Assembly: GCA_002633005.1 (NCBI GenBank)
Contig: NMRA01000056.1
Location: 197,165 to 257,164 of the forward strand
Length of the DNA: 60,000 nucleotides
Direction: 5' to 3'
Source of the DNA: Phoronis australis
Lineage: Eukaryota; Phoronida; Phoronidae
The first letter of the stretch is position 1. Every line of letters begins with the position of its first letter. Positions 47,851 to 59,186 of the stretch are shown in pieces. Position numbers and translations under genes: made by a program. The notes beneath the pieces are model-generated. The model was not told the origin of the DNA. It saw nothing but the letters and a program-made list of their open reading frames with translations, and did not search any database.

Positions 47851-49619
47851 GTCGCTTGCATTCGACCAAGTTGAATGTCAAAATACTCATTCACTACGTA
47901 TTGTCGGTTTAAGTGATAGTACTTGTTACTGAAAATTAAAACAATGAAACTCCCATGATTCTTTTGAAGTTCTTGGTATTAATGACATTGAAAGTTAAAC
48001 CATATTGAAGTTACGTTCCACATGACTAATAGCAATCTTCGATATCAGAAATGCCAACTTTTGAGCTGGAGCATGAATCGCTAGGGTTGCAAAAATTGAG
48101 TTACTTGTCACCAACGTCCTCGCTAAATGAAAACATTAAATCGCAGTTGATTGGAAGTGAATGAAATCGATGTGATCTTGCTAAGAAATTTGAATTATGT
48201 AAATGAGGCAATGTCTTGTTAGCCCTACTTAAATCTTCATCTAGTATTGCTAAAATGTTAAAAAAGTCACGTACATAAACAGGGCGAAGTTTTCTTGGCT
48301 GCAGTCGAACCTTCACCTGACAGCGTAGGGCAGTCATCTGGTGTTTGCTAAGGAAACTGAACATATGGAATTTGATCCAGTCTTATTCTCAGAATGTCGG
48401 TTGTATCTGCCTATCGTGGGGAACTGAGTCTTGCCAGTACTTGCTGGCCTCGAATCGGCAAAAAGGTTTTCCAATGAATCGATTCCGTATACATTCCAAT
48501 TCCTACCACATTTAACCGCTATAAAATTTGTCTCAACAGTGTCCGACTGGGATTACAAGTGATTTCCGATATGAGAAGACTATACCAGGGACCACTTTAG
48601 AAAACGTGGTTATGGGTCAATTGACTCACAGATCCTAAGTCTATAGGCCAATTTGGGTCACGTTATTTTTTCTGTTCATTTTCGAATCGATTTTTGGGAG
48701 GGAAGCAGTTTGTGAAATTTCTTTTCGTCTGCTTCCTCAGTATGTTATGCCAGGAGTCAGATTGGTCTTAACAGCTAATGGCAATGTAGCTGAACCAAAC
48801 ACTAAGCCCACAGTTGGGATCTAAATTTTCACAAAACGTTAGATAACATATACCATTGTTGATTTCTGGCAATGAAGTTTGGATCTGCTGCCCTGTTTGC
48901 CGTTGTGTCAGAATTTGAATCGAATGTGTATAATTCAAGGCAAAACCAAGGTATTTGTGGCAATTTTAGTGCACCCGTTACCTCAATAATAGTAGTTACA
49001 GCTCCTAAAGAACAATTTCCACATGCCTGGCGTTGTGTGCTCCTAAAATTATACCTGATTACAAATAACTGTTGCTGAAGGTTGAACTCAGTGATTTTGA
49101 AAATGGATTTCATAGGTTGCCAGGTATAAACAGCAATTACAATAAGTAGAAGATGAACGTCAGTGGCAGACAACGGTTAGAAATGGCGATTTAAAATCAA
49201 ATCGGTAAAATATAACAATGGATTTTGTTGCTTTGTAGCTCTAGTCCAAGCTCAAACTTCAAGCAGTCTATCCCAGCCAACAGTATTCCAAACATGCATT
49301 TTTGGCGTATATAAAAATCATGTGTTGGCAGTAAAAACAATAAACTCACTCTGTTGACTAAAATGACAAAATGCAATGTGTTGAGAATTTGTTGTCATAA
49401 CCAGGTTTTGCAAGATTGTGGTGTTTTGACTGGCATTCACAAGGGCAGTCCAATGTAGTATTAGGTCCCTTCTGTTTACTGCTTTTGTGTGATCCTGAAC
49501 TTATCAGGAATCAAGTTGTCACAAAGTCATTGACCCGAGGAGCTTTAAATATTACATTCCAGCTGTGTTGACTACACTTGTTTTTGAAAGAGCTGCTGAA
49601 TTGTCAGTAATCATAGCAC
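47851..49619. other. Intron-like stretch, nothing recognised
   Basis: Open frames at 48101-48364 and 48829-49173 (minus) have no splice or family support. Confidence 0.5.
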
Positions 49620-49628
49620 AGTTGGGCA

Positions 49629-49781
49629 TAGGCAATGATCATCGCCTCTGTTGGCCCGAAGCAGAGGCGATGTAGAGGCTATAGGCGCTCTGTACGCCGG
49701 AAGCTTTTCGGCAAATTATGCCTCGCACCGACTAAACCATCAAAGTCACGTTGTTGAGTCAGAGGCGATGGTCATTGCCTA
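49629..49781. mobile_element. 153-bp MITE with 22-bp TIRs and perfect 9-bp target duplication
   Basis: TAGGCAATGATCATCGCCTC... and its inverse (...GAGGCGATGGTCATTGCCTA) are the ends, differing at one position. The flanks are a perfect AGTTGGGCA duplication (49620-49628, 49782-49790). A 9-bp duplication suits Mutator-like elements; 8 would suit hAT. The interior has a second AGAGGCGATG and a small palindrome around GCCGGAAGCTTTTCGGC. It has no coding capacity. Confidence 0.88.
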
Positions 49782-49790
49782 AGTTGGGCA

Positions 49791-50587
49791 TTTTTATGTG
49801 GAACATTGATATTGTTAAATTTATTGAAACATTTGTTTTTTAGATTTGCGTCTCATTCAAGTTTAATGTTAAATGTTGATAATTGTAATTATATGTGACA
49901 GTCTTCAGTGGGAGACATGTCAGGAAATGGTGTTACAGCCAGTCATTTGCTTCACTTATGCAATTTTTACCCGAGGTTCAATCTCCACATTTTTTTCTAC
50001 AGCATGATAAAAAAATCAAGTAACTGTGTCTTTGTGCTTCGGTGACTGTATGCCTCGGTTACGGTCTGTATAATTACACCTGACACACCTACGCCACGAG
50101 GTGCGTTTTGCAGGTGAATCCGTTATAATGAATTGCTGTGAAGTCATACTAAAGCTTACACGTTCTGAATAGGTTATGTTGTCATAATTTACACAAAGTA
50201 TGACCTAGTGTGATGAACATCTGTTTGTACATTGAATTGCAGATTGTTCATATTCAGGTGCTTTCCAGAGTGATGAGAGAGAGGAAGCAACTTTCACTTG
50301 ATCCACAACAGAAGTTCATACTATGGCTCACTGATTTGAAAACACATGGATAAATTCCAGTGTCATCCCCTCCTATTGTTTGATTAGGTTAAGTTCACTG
50401 ATTCCAGGTTGTTGACATCGGCTGTTATTGAAATTCTCCCACTTTATCAGTCGCAGCAGCCACTGATTATACAGGGGTAGATTCTTTCTTGCAGTAAGGA
50501 AATGGATGGGACTTGTTGTCCTTCATCCATGGATTGAAGTCACCTTGTCACACTATTCATGGGCTGGCTAACAATTGTGGTTGTAAA
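49791..50587. other. Non-coding stretch, nothing recognised
   Basis: No exon or repeat that I can support. Confidence 0.5.
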
Positions 50588-50891
50588 TAAACCAACGTGC
50601 TTGTTCAGCATACGAGTTTCAAAGTCAAAAAAGAAAACAATAAGTATAACAAACAACGAACACGAATGTTATAAAGTTGACTAAAAAGCAAATAGTAATC
50701 GTCTTTGAATTTTTAAAATCAGTGCATTATAAGACTGAGAAATTAGCGGATAAGTTTTCTTCAGCATCGCGGCTAAGCCACAAGCATTAGTTTGTAAATC
50801 GATTAGGACGCGTTAGTCACAGTCTGTCTTCGGCTCGCTTAAGGGTTGGAATAATAAGAACCCAAATGTTAGCTTAGGAGTTGTCTCATGA
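50588..50891 (-). mobile_element. Family A element, copy 5 (3' truncated, minus strand)
   Basis: The reverse complement starts TCATGAGACAACTCCTAAGC and runs to about GCACGTTGGTTT. The last third of the element is absent. Confidence 0.75.
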
Positions 50892-50989
50892 GCATTTCAC
50901 CTTGTTGTGTGTGGATAACAATCACATGAGGTTAGGAGTTGTCTCATGAGCATTTCACCTTGTTGTGTGTGGATAACAATCACATGAGG
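50874..50989. repeat. 58-bp perfect tandem duplication spanning a transposon boundary
   Basis: TTAGGAGTTGTCTCATGAGC and the following 38 bases are repeated without a visible difference. The first 18 bases of each unit are the terminus of family A copy 5 and the rest is flanking DNA, so the duplication happened after the insertion. Confidence 0.97.
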
Positions 50990-51567
50990 CAAATTTCACT
51001 CGAGATATTCAGCTCAGCTCCTAGCTTTCTAAATCGCTTTTTTCTTCTGCTTCTGAAATCAAGAAATTTTACTGTAATTGCCCTTCTGTGTACAGAGCTG
51101 TGGTTCCTATTTGTTTTCCACTTGAAGGAACATTTGCACACACATGCCACATTCTCCTGTCATTTCTTTTTGTTTATTTTGGAGATGACAGCCTACACTA
51201 AAAATGTTTAGAGGAGAAATTAGTTTTCTGCCTGTGACATTTGGCGTTTTCCCCCGTTGCTCCCAACTTGTTCGATTCTATAGCCCAACAACAAGTTCGG
51301 AAGATCACCTCTGTTGCCAATATCTTACACGACTGATTGACTCCATTCTAGCATTTATGGTTGGAGGGCTGGCTCTCTTTTGTTCAATAACTGCTCTAAA
51401 CTGGGATTGATCAGATCATATCTAGCCTGACTGGGCTGTGCTGCTAAAAATAAAGTAAAGTTACAACTTATTTGAACACAAACCAATAGCATTTCTGAAT
51501 TCCTTGTTGATTAGTTTTTGAATCACCTAAATCGCCCAACTACAACAGATTGAAATTAAGACAATCC
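50990..51567. other. Non-coding stretch, nothing recognised
   Basis: Two open frames (50939-51211, 51204-51410) have no splice or family support. Confidence 0.5.
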
Positions 51568-51713
51568 ATTCTGCCAGGTTTCAGTAACCCTTTGAAGCCT
51601 GGGTTATAATTGGCCTACTTGTTGTCATATGGGACAAAAGATTCTGCCAGGTTTCAGTATCCCTTTGAAGCCTGGGTTATAATTGGCCTACTTGTTGTCA
51701 TATGGGACAAAAG
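51568..51713. repeat. 73-bp tandem duplication (2 copies)
   Basis: Two units start ATTCTGCCAGGTTTCAGTA and end TATGGGACAAAAG, with a single substitution seen (AACCC versus ATCCC). Confidence 0.98.
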
Positions 51714-52539
51714 ACTGTGCTGGGCAGTTAACAAAAGAGCCAGATGTTATTGCACATTCAGAACCCCTCATGTCTGGAAAAGTTGCTGAGCAGTCATGAA
51801 TAAAGACATTTCACCATAGCACTTTGTGTGATTCTATGGGTAGTATTATAGGGTAGGTAACCAGTGAGGATATGTTTTCTGTCACATTCCATCCTATCTG
51901 TTAGCATTTCCTGTCTGTCTGACGTTTTGTAAGCCACCCTACGTCATTCCTGTGACAGTGGCTGTTTTCTTAACCTTTCCAATCCTCTATTGTAACCCTT
52001 CCCCTGTTTGGATAAGCCAACAAATCACAACAGGGTAATAAATTACATCAACAAATATCTTGATAATCTTTAATTGTGGGTGTGTTTTTTAGCAACAAGT
52101 GAACTGGAAGTCTCTGTAGTTTTGCATTATTCATCTGGAAGTTTGGCAAAGAGTTTTCTGGTTTATGTCAATGTGCATTCTGGTAGTGATTATGTAGAGT
52201 GGGCTACCAACATCCTCTGAAGTCCTAATCGTTTGAGATAATAATGGGAATCAACTAAACTTCAAATTTGAATGATTTTTTGGGACATTGATGCAATTTT
52301 ATTGCTGTGAGTGCAAAAATCATCGCCACGTAGTGCACAAAATTTTAGTCATTGATCTTGTGCAGCTATAACCTTACGGAAAAACTTCTGGATTTTACGT
52401 AGTCCTAAATCTCATTTCTTCGCTTTGTGCTGTTGCTTCTTCCTAAATTTTACGTGAAAATGACACATTTTGCAGGGACCTTGAGTACAAGCTTTTCTCA
52501 ACCAAAATTTAATCCCAGAAACAGTAATATTGTGTCCAC
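51714..52539. other. Non-coding stretch, nothing recognised
   Basis: No exon or repeat that I can support. Confidence 0.5.
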
Positions 52540-53740
52540 ATATACAATATGTGGGCGCACATTGCCGTCACCTCTGTTGCTAGTCTGGGCATTTGGCGTC
52601 TGCTGCTGTATCTCCTGAATCAGCCCTGGCACGATCACAAAAAGATTTTGGAGATGTGCTCCTATGATGCTGACAACAGATGACAATGAGTTTTGGGGAC
52701 CGATCTGACTACTGCTGTGCCCGTTAGTGGCCTTTTTATTTTTTTTCTCTTGTCTCTGTATCTCTGGATTTCCATTATGGATTTTCATGAAATTTGGCAA
52801 ATAGGTTTCTTTAAGGAGACAACACCTTGCCATTTTCTAATGGATTTTATGTATTCTTTGCCATCTAGTGGGTATTTTTATATTTTTATTCTATTTATGT
52901 GTGTTTATTGGCGTCTGCTATACTGCTAGAAGCCAAAAAATTAGCAGCTACGTTCTTGCTGAGAAGACTACGGGTGGCGTTGATTTTGGACGACTACGGC
53001 AACACCGCCTAGTGATATTTTTTGGTTTCTGGATCTTTGTGGAATTTGTATTTTCCAGTGTATGTGGCAACGAATGATGTCAAGTGTTGGATGATTTGTC
53101 TATCGCTGTTCCTCCAAATGGCAATTTTATTTTGTTACGTTTACCTAGTTGTAGCTTTAGAGCTCCTTGGCAGGTTTTCTTGAAACTTACTAGGGGGCTG
53201 CCATCAAAGAGACGACGATGTATTCCCATTTTTGAATGGATTCGATGTATGCTGCACTGCATCGTGACCATTTTAATTGTTTATGAGTGTTTTTTGGCAT
53301 CTGCCTCTCTATCTGCCAAATCATTGTGAATATTGATAGATGTGCTCCTACCTTGAAAGTCATGGTTGAGGTTGATTTTCGGTTGGCGTCTCCTAGTGAC
53401 AGTTTTGTTTGTTTCATCCACAGCTGTATCGTGCAACCTCTTTCTCTGAAATATGACGAGCGTTTTCCTTCGAATGTGGCCATTTAGCCGATGACAACTT
53501 TTTCAGACTTATACGACTTAAACTGCTGTGCTATGCAGTGGCAATTCTATTGATTTTTGGAGGTCCTTGACGGATTTTCATGAAATGCGGCAAGTGGGCT
53601 TCTAGGGAGATGACGGGGCCTTCCCATTTCAGACCAGTTTGACGTATTCTGTGTCACCTGGTGGAATTTTTAATTCAAATAAACACCCCTAGAAGCATTT
53701 GGCACATTTCAGTGCCCTGTGGTGCTCTTGTTTTTTAATC
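52540..53740. repeat. Family G: block of ~3 diverged tandem-like units
   Basis: Phrases recur at intervals of roughly 400 bp: GGATTTTCATGAAATTTGGC at about 52780 and GGATTTTCATGAAATGCGGC at 53575, with a related phrase near 53175. TTGGCGTCTGCT or TTGGCGTCTCCT and GATGTGCTCCTA occur more than once, as do CCCATTTTTGAATGG-type blocks. The block ends AATAAACACCCCTAGAAGC...GTGCTCTTGTTTT, shared with 41800-41960. Many overlapping short open frames on both strands are artefacts of the repeat. Confidence 0.6.
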
Positions 53741-55568
53741 TTCCAGCATCTCAAACATTTTCAATAACGTTTTTCAACAGTTGGTTGACCTGTCTCTACA
53801 AACTGCTAGTGCATATTAACTTTTTCTTTAGGCCTCACCTCATTCCCACCTAGTCATGCTGCCTAAGCAATTACTGACAATAAGGCAATCAGGCAGAAGT
53901 TGTCTGCTTAGTGCAAAATCTTTGATACTGTGGACATTCAATCAGGGCCATTCAAGGCAAATAGCTGATTGTGTAACAGGCCTATTTGTCACATGTTGTC
54001 AGCTGGCCCCTGTTATAATGTTTATGTCATTGAATCACAATATGTGTGTGTGTAGTTGTGGTCACAGCACTGTGTAATGTGACAGGGTTACCCTGTGGGT
54101 TACATGCTTGAGAGAAGGATGTGTATTTGATTGTGGAGAGGTATACATGGAAAAGGTCTTGGTTTGTTCAGTGGCATATGTACATCTGGGAGATGGCTGA
54201 TGGTAAAAGGGTTACTATACGGTAAATATAAACATGTGGTCTTCCTAGTGGTGTTCTTTTTCGACTATTTGGCATAGTTTTTCACTGTGAAATGTGTTGA
54301 ACACAGGCAACTGAAAAATGACATGGCCGAATGATGAATTTTCAATGAGTTTGGCATTTGTCCTCAAAGGCACTGAAGCACATAAAACTTGTTTTGGAAT
54401 CAAAAGCGTATCCCACCTGCTCCCCGCTTTTTACTGTCATCTCTGTACACTAATCGAACTTTGTGTGTATTCGTGATGTCAGGTGACATGAATCTACTGT
54501 TTGAAGGATGTTATCCTGTTCAGGTCTGAGGTTTTTCCATCATATGTGGGACTTCTTCAACGATATTTTAAAGTGTTCAACTCCAGTAATAAAAGATAAC
54601 CTACCTTTGTCACTTTAGCTGGATTTTATCTACTGGTGGAGCACTAATTTGAAAGTAACATTAATCTATTCTGGAGCAAAAGGTGCTCTTGTTTTGTGGT
54701 TAGCCAAGAGGTCTGAAGACCATTTTTCATAATGTTTTATCCTAAATTACTTTTGAATATGCTGGCCGACTCATTGGCTAATGGGCTGTTGTTACTCAGC
54801 GATGAATAAAAACCGTTTCATGTCTTGACTGGATTACAATGAGTAATTATTCAGCTCGCAATATGGCTGACAAGTGAAATTCTCAGTATTTTGTTTAATT
54901 TCTCCACAAAAGAAAAGTTTAAGAACATTTTAATAGATTAAAGGAATGGATTGTATCGTGCAGATGTCACAAATGAGATTATTAGCTAAAATCCTTATTA
55001 TTTGTAAAATGGTAATCAGGCTTTGGAAAATGGAAAATGACTGTTTTGGCAATTATTTTTGTGCGAATTAGGTGGAGAATGATGATAAATTGCTTTCAGT
55101 TTAAAAGGTTTTGAATGGTACCTGTCATCTGAGACTGTACGGTGCTGCTGCCGTGACTACTGTGTGCATGCTTGTGTTAATATCCCAGCTTTTAAATTAA
55201 ATACCACTACAGACCATTAGCACAGGCTTATAAGTTCGTTGAACCTTCAAAAGCTTGTTTCCTGTACATGTAGTTAGAAGTCTACTCATGGTCAGTAGTC
55301 CTGAGTATTTGAATGATGACTGGCCGTTGACCTAGCATGCCGCCAACTTTATCATCTCCAATATTTCTTCATGATGTATTTGGGCAAGTTTTCCTCCCAT
55401 TGCTAGATTATAATAGATGCAGTGAGGTGCCTGAACTGGAAATGAACTGCGTTAATTTTGAGGATGTGTGTTTTTCAACAGATTTCTACCCTACCTTTTG
55501 TCCTTAGCATGCATAGGAACGAAATTTTGAAATTTGCATTTTTTGTCAGTTTGTGACTGAGGAGTGAA
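53741..55568. other. Non-coding stretch, nothing recognised
   Basis: No exon or repeat that I can support. Confidence 0.5.
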
Positions 55569-56170
55569 GTCTCTGCCGTTTAGCTGGTCTGTTGGTGTTT
55601 TAAGGCCCTTTCATATTGACTTAACTCCGGTCTTAGCAGAGTGTCGACGTAAACAGCGCAGTTAACTGGACCGTTCATACTGGCTTCGGTAGTTAATGAA
55701 CATCGAAGTTAACGGGAGGTGACGCCGTCGTCATCGAAGTTACCGCAAGGTAGCGTTGCAAGCTAATATTTTTTTCAGTGTTTCAAGTTGAAAATATTTA
55801 CATGTGCTAAGTGACATTAAACTTATTTTTAAATCGATTGGTCATTATTAGAGCAAAATATAAGCAACTATTAGTGACAGCACTACCTTGTAACTGTTGA
55901 CGGTAACAGTGGCACCTGGCGATAACGTCGATTGGACTGGAATTAAGCGTTCATACTGCACCGCAGCGTCGACGCTGCGGTCTTAAATCCACCTATTAAC
56001 TGCGATGTTAAGTGGAGCTGTTAACTGCGATCCAGGACCCGAGTTAAGCGTTCATACTGACCTCAACTCCCCAAACCATCGACGCGTCAATGTTAGTATG
56101 AAAGGCCCTTTAGGGACATTGTCAGTCTGTGCCGTTTAGATAATCTGTTGGTGTTTTAGGGACATTGTCA
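55569..56170. repeat. 46-bp tandem duplication, first copy split by a family B insertion
   Basis: The uninterrupted unit lies at 56125-56170 (GTCTGTGCCGTTTAG...GGGACATTGTCA). The other unit is 55569-55602 plus 56110-56124, separated by the MITE. The intact unit is a ready-made empty site. Confidence 0.93.
55603..56109 (-). mobile_element. Family B MITE, intact reverse-oriented copy
   Basis: A 507-bp element starts AGGCCCTTTCATATTGACTT, ends TATGAAAGGCCCT, and is flanked by perfect TTA (55600-55602, 56110-56112). The neighbouring 46-bp repeat without the MITE has a single TTA at the same point, which confirms the target duplication. Confidence 0.92.
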
Positions 56171-57159
56171 GTGCAATCAAAATAAAGCGTAGATTTCGTA
56201 CAAAACACCGCGGGCCATGCAAACAGTCTCTTAGGCGTCGAGTGATAAAGAAAAGGTAATTTCTTCTGGCGGAGGTTTATACCTCAGTGTTCACTGATGA
56301 TTTAACACTGTTTAACATAGTTTAACTATTCTTTAACCTGACCTCTAAGATTGATAATATTTTCACTTTCAATAACCCATTCAGTCTGCTGCAAATTAAA
56401 ACAGTGTTCTTTGTAGTGCCTCATATTTTGCAATTACTTATCATTACATAACGTTATGTTGACAATTTATTCCTCAAAGTTAGCACCCATTGCCTAACCA
56501 CTCACCATTGAAATTTTCGCTCTTGATTGCAAATGCTCCACTGTCCTAAGGCCAACCTCCAATTTTTAAGATCAAGGCTTGTTTGTAGAGGCCAATATCA
56601 CACGAATTTTCCCCTCTAAATAAATAGTATGAAACTTGCTTACGATAAAATCTCACCCAATATAGGACTCCACATGGCGTACAAGGGATTTTATATTTTC
56701 TATTTTTTCGTGAACATCAAGCGTCACCTCTCCATAAGTTCCGCACCAGAGCTACCATTAGACCATATTTTGTAGAATTGCAGGTTTCCATAACAAATGG
56801 GCTTTTGAAAAAATAAAATTAAAAAGATAGTTGTGACATTTTATTCTTGTACGAATTTGGTATGTATCTCTGAGTAATCAACAGTCAGATTTCCATTGAC
56901 TCATCTTGCCTTATTCGAGTGGGGAAGATACCTGTAGTTCCACAATGGTTTGTTTGTTGTAAGTGCATGGGGTAACATCTCGCCAATTCAGTGCACAATA
57001 GGGCTGACAAGGGAAAATTTATTTTCTTACTTTTTGTAAAAGACAAGTAGAACCAAATTAACGCACAACCATTTTCAAGCTTCTGTGCATTCAAGGCAAT
57101 GCTACAACCTCTTGAATATTGAAAAAAGGGCAACAGGGCATATTTTTATGCGGAATTCA
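56171..57159. other. Non-coding stretch, nothing recognised
   Basis: No exon or repeat that I can support. Confidence 0.5.
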
Positions 57160-57290
57160 TCATGAGGCAACTCCTATGCCTATTGGTGCACCTAAGCCAG
57201 ACTGTAACTAACCCCTCCTAATGCTCGCGGTGCTAAAGAAAACCTATTCGCTATTCTCTTATGCACCTATTTTAAAAATTCAAAGCGTTG
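57160..57290 (+). mobile_element. Family A element, copy 6 (5' fragment)
   Basis: TCATGAGGCAACTCCTATGC starts a short copy with internal deletions. Similarity ends after TTTTAAAAATTCAAAG. Confidence 0.7.
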
Positions 57291-57976
57291 GTCTTTTCTT
57301 TGAGGGTGGGGTGGAAGGGGGTTATGGGAGGTAGCAAAATGTGTTCTGTCAACAGTGCAGGCTGTGGGATATTGGATTCACATCATAGAATGGTTGTTTA
57401 CGTAAGGTAGAGGACTCTGACTACTAGTGTCCTGTAAGTGTGTATCAAGGTACTACTTGTTTACATCAAATACATTGCTCAATATGTCACCGTGAGAATC
57501 TAACTATGAAAGTTGATATCATTGATATCAGTTTGTCTTGTTTGTGAATAATGCGTGTTGCACTGATCATAATGCACCCACGTTAATCATAAATCCATCT
57601 TAATAATCAAAACAGTTGTCCTGTGTGGAAGCACAGTGTGGTTTCTGATTGGGTTGAACTAAATTTCAATTATTCTTAAAGCCCAGGTTGACTAGATCAG
57701 TATGTTTCCCACAATGCAACACAAGTCAGTATTGAAATGTAAAAGTGCTCTGCTACCTGGTTCTTATAGTCTGGTGATTGTTCATGTACAAATAGATACC
57801 ACTGATGCAGCCACTCATTTTTATGTATCTATTGTAAACAAAATATCAAGTGTTTTTAGCTTGTAATGGGCAACACACTTGTCCCCTTTTGGTATAGCAG
57901 TCTACCATGCATACAGAATGTTCCACCGTCACAAATTACATTGTGATAATTTGGGCTGTTGTGTTCTATAGTACAC
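57291..57976. other. Non-coding stretch, nothing recognised
   Basis: No exon or repeat that I can support. Confidence 0.5.
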
Positions 57977-58429
57977 AAGGTACCTAAACTACATGGTCAA
58001 CGGACTCATAAACAAGGGCACGGCATGGACACATGAACACGACTCACGGACCTGCAAACACCGTCTACTGACTCACAAACACGGGAACGGACTCACAAAA
58101 CACGATCCACGCACCCAAATACTCGGGACACGGACTCATATTCACGAGGAAACACGGTTAATGGACCGCGAAACACAGGTCACGGACTCATCGGCTTCCT
58201 GGGTCAGCTGACATCTTCATTTTGTCCGTAAACCATGTTTGGCGGTCCGTTAACCGTGTTTCCTCGTGAATATGAGTCCATGTCCCGTGTATTTGGGTGC
58301 GTGGATCGTGTTTTGTGAGTCCGTTCCCGTGTTTGTGAGTCAGTGGACGGTGTTTGCAGGTACGTGAGTCGTGCTCATGCATCCGTGCCCATGTTTATGA
58401 GTCCGTTGACCGCGTAGTTTAGGTACCTT
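57977..58429. mobile_element. Family C palindromic foldback element, copy 2
   Basis: The 453-bp copy has ends AAGGTACCTAAACTAC and GTAGTTTAGGTACCTT, the same near-complete arm complementarity as the 15331 copy and an almost identical loop (TCCTGGGTCAGCTGACATC). The flanks AGTACAC and GGTACAG match at 5 of 7 positions, an older or mutated duplication. Confidence 0.9.
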
Positions 58430-58742
58430 GGTACAGGTCCAAATTGTCACACGCAAGAATTGTTGTCACGATTTAGGTCGTTGTGGCTGTTTGGGCATGC
58501 AGAGGGCACTTTGACGTCATTGCAGTTTCTGAATACTGAAGTCATGTGAAGGATAACTGACCCAGGTCATCATGTACTGTGTCAGTTTGCACTGCATCAG
58601 ATTTGTCATCTAAACAACGCGCAGTACAGTCTGCCTTTGCCACAATTGTTCTACTCATCAAGTTGAAACTGTCAGATCTTGAAAAGTGGAAGTCCATGTA
58701 TGGTAAAGGTGCTTTAATTTTGAACACAATATGGTGGAATAC
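58430..58742. other. Short stretch with a minus-strand open frame of doubtful status
   Basis: A 61-codon minus-strand frame (58542-58727) has protein-like composition (KADCTARCLDDKSDAVQTD) but no clear acceptor, because family A begins just upstream of it. It is left uncalled. Confidence 0.35.
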
Positions 58743-59186
58743 TCACGAGACAACTCCTACGCTAATATTTGGAGTTTTGTTGCCCCAATGCCTAAGGGAG
58801 CCTGAGCCAGACTGACTAATCGATTCACAAGTTAGTGCTCGTGGCTTAGCTACGATGCTGAAAAAAACCTATTTGCCTATTTTTCCTATAATGCATTCAA
58901 AGACGGCTACTATTTACTTTTCAATTTTAAAAACAGTCATGTTGGTCCTTATCTTTTCGTTTTTTGACTTTGAAACTCGTAAGCTAAACTTGTTGGTTTA
59001 GACCGCAATTATCTCATCCAACACGTTCTGCCAAGCCCATGAATAGGGACTAGCTCACTTCAATCTCTGATGGCGCCATCAAGCCTTTGGTGGGCCGAGG
59101 AATTCACTGTATACTCTTGGGTGAACAGTATACACTCTCTCATCCACTTGCGTGCAGATCTTGTTATAAGTGTAAAATTTGCCTAA
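58743..59186 (+). mobile_element. Family A element, copy 7
   Basis: Starts TCACGAGACAACTCCTACGC and ends AAAATTTGCCTAA followed by T. The 3' stem is weakened. Internal blocks GATGGCGCCATC and CCCATGAATAGGGACTAGC match the other copies. Confidence 0.8.

Noticed and set aside
52498-53487. Cluster of overlapping frames on both strands
   Set aside because: All lie in the degenerate family G block. Neither strand gives a consistent exon chain.
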